Shown: positions 63,280 through 64,000 of the stretch, piece by piece
Position numbering within the stretch: the first letter of the stretch is position 1
Layout of the letters: the number at the start of each line of letters is the position of its first letter
Source of the DNA: Pontibacter anaerobius
Lineage (GTDB): Bacteria > Bacteroidota > Bacteroidia > Cytophagales > Hymenobacteraceae
Assembly: GCF_026241195.1 (NCBI RefSeq)
Contig: NZ_JAPFQO010000006.1
Coordinates: 310,001-374,000, forward strand
Length of the DNA: 64,000 nucleotides
Direction: 5' to 3'
Notes under the pieces: generated by a model
Told to the model about the DNA's origin: nothing
The model's input: the letters and a program-made list of their open reading frames with translations, nothing else
The model's database searches: none
Program-made: the position numbers and the translations under genes

Positions 63280-64000
63280 CTACATTGCCACGGCATTTTC
63301 TACGTTGCCAAACAGCAGCTGCTCCTCATAGTCGAGTAACTCATCCAGCATGATAGCCTGACGGTCCAGTTGATCTTTAAAAAGCGTCGGGAGGAGCAGT
63401 TTGTAATAGCTGATGCCGTCCTGCAGGTTGCTGCGGAAGCTTTGCAGGTACTTGAGCTGTTTGTCTGTTAGATCCTCCAGTTGCTCGTCTTTCTTCTTTT
63501 TCCAGTATTCCACGTACATTTTAAGCTCATTGATAAACATATGCGGGCGGTAAGTATGGTTTAGGGCATTAAAGCGGCCATAGATATGCCCTACCATTTC
63601 CTGCAGTCTGAAAATACCCGAGAAGTATGCCAGATTAGGGCCGGGGCAAATGGTAACAGCCTTGGTGGCGGCCTTTTTGCTCATGTTGAAGAGCAGCAGG
63701 GCGGAGGTTGCCAAACCGTCGCAGAGGCATTCTTTTGCCAGCACTTTCGCTTCTTCAGCCTTGTATTCTTCTGGTGCCAGCTGCATTTTCTGCAGTTGCT
63801 CCAGCTTGCGGCGCTGGTACTTGCGGGAGGCCGTGCAGATGGGCTCATCCGTGAACTCTGTGTTAGAAACCAGGTGCTTTTTCTCGCAGGGGCTGCCGGG
63901 CTTGCCGCGCTCTATGCGTTGGTTTTTCTGAAGTTCGCTGGAGGTGCCGCGCAAGGCATTAAAAGGTACGCCCAGCGGGGAGATAGGGCTCAGGTACAGG
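63280..64000 (-). CDS. unrecognised protein, C-terminal part cut by the window edge
   Basis: The frame is open from the right edge to the stop at 63280, so at least 240 residues belong to a longer protein; a TTG near 63954 is not a likely start. The visible part has SPLGVPFNALRGTSSE, then GKPGSPCEKKHLVSNTEF and PICTASRKYQRRKLEQL, followed by a helical section with ECLCDGLATSALLLFNMS and a C-terminus of long amphipathic helices. The cysteine pattern and SPLGVP suggest the C-terminal region of nitronate monooxygenase-like flavoproteins found in Bacteroidota, but this is a weak call. Confidence 0.6.
   Translation of the reverse strand, partial: LYLSPISPLGVPFNALRGTSSELQKNQRIERGKPGSPCEKKHLVSNTEFTDEPICTASRKYQRRKLEQLQKMQLAPEEYKAEEAKVLAKECLCDGLATSALLLFNMSKKAATKAVTICPGPNLAYFSGIFRLQEMVGHIYGRFNALNHTYRPHMFINELKMYVEYWKKKKDEQLEDLTDKQLKYLQSFRSNLQDGISYYKLLLPTLFKDQLDRQAIMLDELLDYEEQLLFGNVENAVAM

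Noticed and set aside
1-64000. CRISPR array, tRNA or rRNA genes
   Set aside because: No regularly spaced repeats and no clover-leaf or rRNA-like stretches were seen; a tRNAscan or Infernal run would be decisive.

Overview
The window looks like a chromosomal segment of a Bacteroidota (Bacteroidetes) bacterium, most likely a Cytophagales/Hymenobacteraceae member of the Pontibacter or Hymenobacter kind. That placement is inferred from gene content and signals, not from a database match. The supporting features are a SusC/SusD pair, TAnnTTTG-type promoters without obvious Shine-Dalgarno sites, a menaquinone pathway, a glucosamine-6-phosphate deaminase fused to a LmbE-type domain, a NagZ/beta-lactamase-like fusion, many lipoproteins with very short signal peptides, and moderate to high GC.

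Layout. 1-7.3 kb (minus strand): a DUF1835 fragment, an SMP-30-like lipoprotein, and a menaquinone cluster (menE, two DoxX proteins, menD, isochorismate synthase, hotdog thioesterase). 7.3-14.6 kb: histidine phosphatase, pyruvate dehydrogenase E2, a GH15 enzyme and an M1 aminopeptidase lipoprotein. 14.7-20.8 kb (plus): YjjX-type NTPase, the 5-oxoprolinase genes pxpB-pxpC-pxpA followed by an NRAMP-like transporter, a Mut7-C protein and a ZIP transporter. 21.4-26 kb: SusC/SusD outer-membrane pair. 26-50 kb: an unusually dense set of cell-wall turnover genes (class A beta-lactamase-like protein, three amidases, GHL10 glycosidase, NagZ-like GH3 fused to a serine hydrolase, NagB-LmbE, ROK regulator, GH9, PBP4/DacB, dipeptide epimerase, NlpC/P60), interrupted by a decayed transposase at 29 kb. 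50-57 kb: coiled-coil membrane protein, NCS2 purine permease, S1/P1 nuclease, thioesterase and PBP1A. 57-64 kb: small membrane proteins, a K+/H+ antiporter, an MpaB-like protein, an 858-bp palindrome-rich gene-free stretch, GlgX, and a gene that runs off the right edge. I see no rRNA, tRNA or CRISPR array.

How the parts fit. The 26-50 kb genes together could release muropeptides, split glycan from peptide, trim and epimerise the peptides, and feed amino sugars to NagB; the SusC/D pair could be the importer. This is inference from co-location.

The most striking signal is not a gene. The heptamer AAGTATA (reverse complement TATACTT) occurs roughly 125 times by my hand count, against about 8 expected at even base composition. 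It lies in coding DNA in several reading frames and in intergenic DNA, often beside terminators and once as the two arms of a terminator stem. This resembles a DNA uptake sequence or another chromosome-wide DNA signal and I do not know it to be described. Coordinates of starts, terminators and promoters were read by eye.
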